NCBI GenBank assembly: GCA_963974445.1
Contig: CAXBDI010000034.1
Span: 1-34,376 of the forward strand
Length of the DNA stretch: 34,376 nucleotides
Direction: 5' to 3'
Source of the DNA: JACKII01 sp963974445
GTDB lineage: Bacteria > Pseudomonadota > Alphaproteobacteria > Bin95
Shown: in pieces, positions 32,328 through 34,376 of the stretch
Numbering within the stretch: the stretch's first letter is position 1
How the letters are laid out: each line of letters opens with the position of its first letter
Program-made: the position numbers and the translations under genes
The notes under the pieces: generated by a model
Told to the model about the DNA's origin: nothing
The model's database searches: none
The model's input: only the letters and a program-made list of their open reading frames with translations

Positions 32328-33530
32328 TCATCCGATGACACCGCCCTCTCGCAATGTCGCGATCCGAGCCGGATCGTATCCTAGCACATCGGCCAGCACA
32401 TCGTCTGTGTGTTGGCCCAGTAGCGGTGCGGGGCCTGCCTGCCTCACCGGCGTCGCTGACATCTTGATCGGCGAGCCGACGGTTTCGAACGTGCCGGCGG
32501 TTGGGTGCTCAACGGTCTGGATCAGGCCGCGCGCCCGTGGCTCCGGCGCGGCGACGGCCTCCAACGGGCTGCGCACGCCGCCGGCCGGAACGCCCGCCGC
32601 ACGGCAGGCGGCAATCCAGACGTCTCGCGGCTTGCTCGCCAGGATCGGCTCGATGATGGCGTTGATCGCCGCCACGTTCTGCTGCCGTGCCTTAATCGTC
32701 AGAAAGCGTTCGTCCGTCGCCAACTTCGGCAGCTTCAAAACGTCGATGCAGAAGCGTCGAAACTGGCGGTCGTTGCCGATCAGCAAGTTCATGTCCCCAT
32801 CGGCGCAGGCATACATGCCGGTCGGCACCACCAGCACCGAGCCATTGCCGGGCCGGGCCATGTTCTCACCGGTCAACAGCGGCGCCTGAGCCATGAAGCT
32901 GGTCACCGCGATGACCGAATCCAACAGCGCCAGGTCGATGAACTGGCCCTCACCCGTCGCGTTGCGGGCGTGCAGCGCCGAGAGGATCGCCATGCCGGTG
33001 TGCAATCCGGTGAACGTATCGGCGACCGAGGCAGCCGCCCGCACCGGCGGCTGGTCCGTATGTCCGGTCAGCCATTGCAAGCCGCCCTCGCCCTGGGCAA
33101 TCTGGTCGTAGCCGGCGACCAAACGGAACGGACTGTCGTCGCCATAGCCGCTGATCGAGGCATAGATCAGCCGCGGATTAACAGCCCGCATCGCCGCATA
33201 GTCGAGGCCGTAGCGCTCCATCACGTCGGGGCGGAAGTTCTGGACCAGAATATCTGACTGTCGGGCCAGGTCTTTGAGAACCTCCCGCCCCTCGTCGGTC
33301 GTCAGGTTGACGCCGACGCTTTTCTTATGGCGGTTGACCGCCAGGAAATAGAAGCTCTCGCCGCCGGCCTCCGGCGGGCGATATTGGCGAGTATCGTCGC
33401 CGCCATCCGGGTTTTCGATCTTGATCACCTCGGCACCGAGATCGGCCAGCACCATCGTGATGTAGGGGCCGGCCAGAACGCGGGTGAAGTCGAGCACGCG
33501 GATGCCGGCAAGCGGCGGGGAGGTGGTCAT
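32328..33530 (-). CDS. Family III CoA-transferase (CaiB/BaiF)
   Basis: Protein of 400 aa. Signature segments are GIRVLDFTRVLAGPYITMVL, ADLGAEVIKIENPDGGDDTR, SYFLAVNRHKKS-type residues and a probable catalytic Asp at D171 in SVADTFTGLHTG (D169 in formyl-CoA transferase). It transfers CoA between carboxylic acids through enzyme-bound anhydride intermediates. The substrate is unknown, with acyl-CoA genes nearby only as general context. The ATG at 33530 begins the conserved start MTTSPPLAGIRVLDF; in-frame upstream starts add non-family residues. No strong ribosome site is visible. Confidence 0.9.
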   Translation of the reverse strand: MTTSPPLAGIRVLDFTRVLAGPYITMVLADLGAEVIKIENPDGGDDTRQYRPPEAGGESFYFLAVNRHKKSVGVNLTTDEGREVLKDLARQSDILVQNFRPDVMERYGLDYAAMRAVNPRLIYASISGYGDDSPFRLVAGYDQIAQGEGGLQWLTGHTDQPPVRAAASVADTFTGLHTGMAILSALHARNATGEGQFIDLALLDSVIAVTSFMAQAPLLTGENMARPGNGSVLVVPTGMYACADGDMNLLIGNDRQFRRFCIDVLKLPKLATDERFLTIKARQQNVAAINAIIEPILASKPRDVWIAACRAAGVPAGGVRSPLEAVAAPEPRARGLIQTVEHPTAGTFETVGSPIKMSATPVRQAGPAPLLGQHTDDVLADVLGYDPARIATLREGGVIG

Positions 33531-33596
33531 GAGGCGAGGGGCTTTCAGAGGAGCGGACACTCCGCCCATCTTCGCCGTCTGCCCGCCCGATGTATA

Positions 33597-33630
33597 GAGA
33601 GGCCGCGATTCGGTTGAACCACGGCCTCTC
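33597..33630 (-). terminator. Hairpin after the His-rich protein gene
   Basis: gagaggccg (33597-33605) and cggcctctc (33622-33630), 16-nt loop. It lies 31 nt after the minus-strand stop. No T-run follows, so confidence is moderate. Confidence 0.5.
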
Positions 33631-33661
33631 CGAGTTGGATATGCAGGGTTAGCCAGACACC

Positions 33662-34060
33662 TTAGCGGCCGTGGCGGTCGCCTCGGTCGCCGCGGCGATC
33701 GGACCACCCACGACGGTCGTCTCGGCCCCGATGCCGGCCACGATCATCATCATAACGGGCATACTTTTTGCCCCAGCGGCGACGGTCGTGATCGCGCCCA
33801 TAATCAAGGCGATGGCCGCCTCGGCGGACGTCTTGGCGAGTATGACCGCCCCGATGCACGTCGCGACGTTGGTGGCCGTTACGATGATAATCGCGACCCG
33901 AACCGCCAAAGACGATCACACCAGGCAGGCCCACAGCGATCCGCACGCCCGAATCCGCCTTCACAGAGGCAGGGGCGCCTGTCAACATCGCAACTGCCAG
34001 AACAACAGCGGCGACGGCTTTCACTCCAAACAAAATTTCTAGCCGTTTATGTAAAGCCAT
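33662..34060 (-). CDS. Secreted His/Arg/Asp-rich small protein
   Basis: Protein of 132 aa. Residues 1-35 look like a signal peptide ending in ASVKA (VKAVAAVVLAVAMLTGAPA). A short hydrophobic Gly-rich stretch (IAVGLPGVIVFGG) follows. The remaining ~80 residues are low-complexity His/Arg/Asp/Gly repeats such as HRNGHQRRDVHRGGHTRQD and RGRHRGRDDRRGWSDRRGDR. Metal or polyanion binding is plausible from composition only. The ATG at 34060 has GGGAGG 8 nt upstream. A different reading in another frame (33649-33909) lacks a ribosome site and signal and is rejected. Confidence 0.7.
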   Translation of the reverse strand: MALHKRLEILFGVKAVAAVVLAVAMLTGAPASVKADSGVRIAVGLPGVIVFGGSGRDYHRNGHQRRDVHRGGHTRQDVRRGGHRLDYGRDHDRRRWGKKYARYDDDRGRHRGRDDRRGWSDRRGDRGDRHGR

Positions 34061-34154
34061 TGGAAGGCCTCCCATAGGTTCAAACTAGAACGCACCACCA
34101 CTAAAACTAGGCGTATCGGCGGCAAAAGCCAACAACCTGGTAGTCACAACTGCG

Positions 34155-34376
34155 TCACCAGCGCCCAGGCTCACCGCTTTGCAACAGCGAATCGGCGGCG
34201 GACGCCTGCAACGGCCGGTCCCACCCGGTGCCTCGCACATAGGCGGGCCGCGGGTTCTCCACATCGGCCGGACGATTGGCACAGGTGTTATAGCAAAGAT
34301 AGACCTGCCAGCGGTCGTCCGCCGATAGGTTGTGGCCAGCGACGTGAAGTAGGTATCGCTTGTGCACATTCTCGCG
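34155..34376 (-). CDS. 3' end of an unknown gene, cut by the window edge
   Basis: The frame is open through the right edge, so the true start is outside the window. The visible 70+ residues (HNLSADDRWQVYLCYNTCAN, PADVENPRPAYVRGTGWDRP) do not resemble a shadow ORF in composition, but I do not recognise a family. Two Cys are close together in YLCYNTCAN. An overlapping reading in another frame (34085-34369) is less plausible. Confidence 0.4.
   Translation of the reverse strand, partial: RENVHKRYLLHVAGHNLSADDRWQVYLCYNTCANRPADVENPRPAYVRGTGWDRPLQASAADSLLQSGEPGRW

Noticed and set aside
33649..33909. 86-aa minus-strand ORF overlapping the His-rich gene
   Set aside because: No ribosome site or signal; the overlapping frame with GGGAGG and signal peptide is preferred.

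Overview
The window is high-GC and gene-dense with short intergenic gaps. It most likely comes from an alphaproteobacterium, probably Rhodospirillales-like. The evidence is a RpoE/ChrR singlet-oxygen pair whose ChrR zinc ligands fall at the same positions as in Rhodobacter, a CsgH-type curli inhibitor (an alphaproteobacterial family), a 'CGTCATTGCGAG'-type dispersed repeat, and many acyl-CoA enzymes. The exact taxon is inferred. No rRNA, tRNA or CRISPR array was seen.

Layout. 1-560: decayed, frameshifted IS transposase. 560-3700 (+): queG, an APH-type phosphotransferase and an SMP-30/gluconolactonase gene broken by one in-frame TAG. 3829-6621: an EF-hand secreted protein divergent from an OmpR-type response regulator and sensor kinase whose periplasmic region carries a run of seven Asp. 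6724-7374 (-): a PEP-CTERM-like surface protein with no exosortase nearby. 7718-14963: acyl-CoA metabolism, with an acyl-CoA dehydrogenase (+), then on the minus strand a thiolase, a carboxyltransferase, a Cys-less SCP2-type thiolase coupled to a DUF35 protein, and an MFS transporter. 15065-16302 (-): rpoE-chrR. 16446-21669 (+): a tightly overlapping six-gene operon (FAD oxidoreductase, DUF1365, chalcone-isomerase-like, MFS, DUF3833, SDR). Both sides of the divergent intergenic region carry TGATCY-N18-TA motifs that look like RpoE promoters. The set matches the singlet-oxygen/fatty-acid-modification cluster of other proteobacteria but lacks its usual cyclopropane-synthase-type methyltransferase.

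21817-26459 (-): a curli locus in transcription order csgF, csgG, a 407-residue curlin, a 251-residue curlin, an unknown 132-residue secreted protein and csgH. Neither csgE nor csgD is present. Its upstream region is AT-rich and holds four copies of a TTCAACCATATGG-like box spaced 31/28/31 bp. 27268-28326 (+): fatty acid desaturase. 28445-29551 (-): KamA-family radical SAM enzyme. 29641-31796 (+): MmgE/PrpD protein overlapping a F420-dependent NADP reductase. 31803-33530 (-): a Cys-containing membrane-anchored unknown and a family III CoA-transferase. 33662-34376 (-): a small His/Arg/Asp-rich secreted protein and the 3' end of an unknown gene cut by the window edge.

How it fits together: the window mixes CoA-thioester catabolism with envelope and stress functions (singlet-oxygen response, lipid modification, curli, PEP-CTERM protein, cation-type sensing). 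The best leads are the regulatory DNA (RpoE-type promoters, the phased curli-upstream repeats) and the modified gene sets (operon without methyltransferase, enlarged curlins, Cys-less thiolase with DUF35). No clearly unprecedented system was found.
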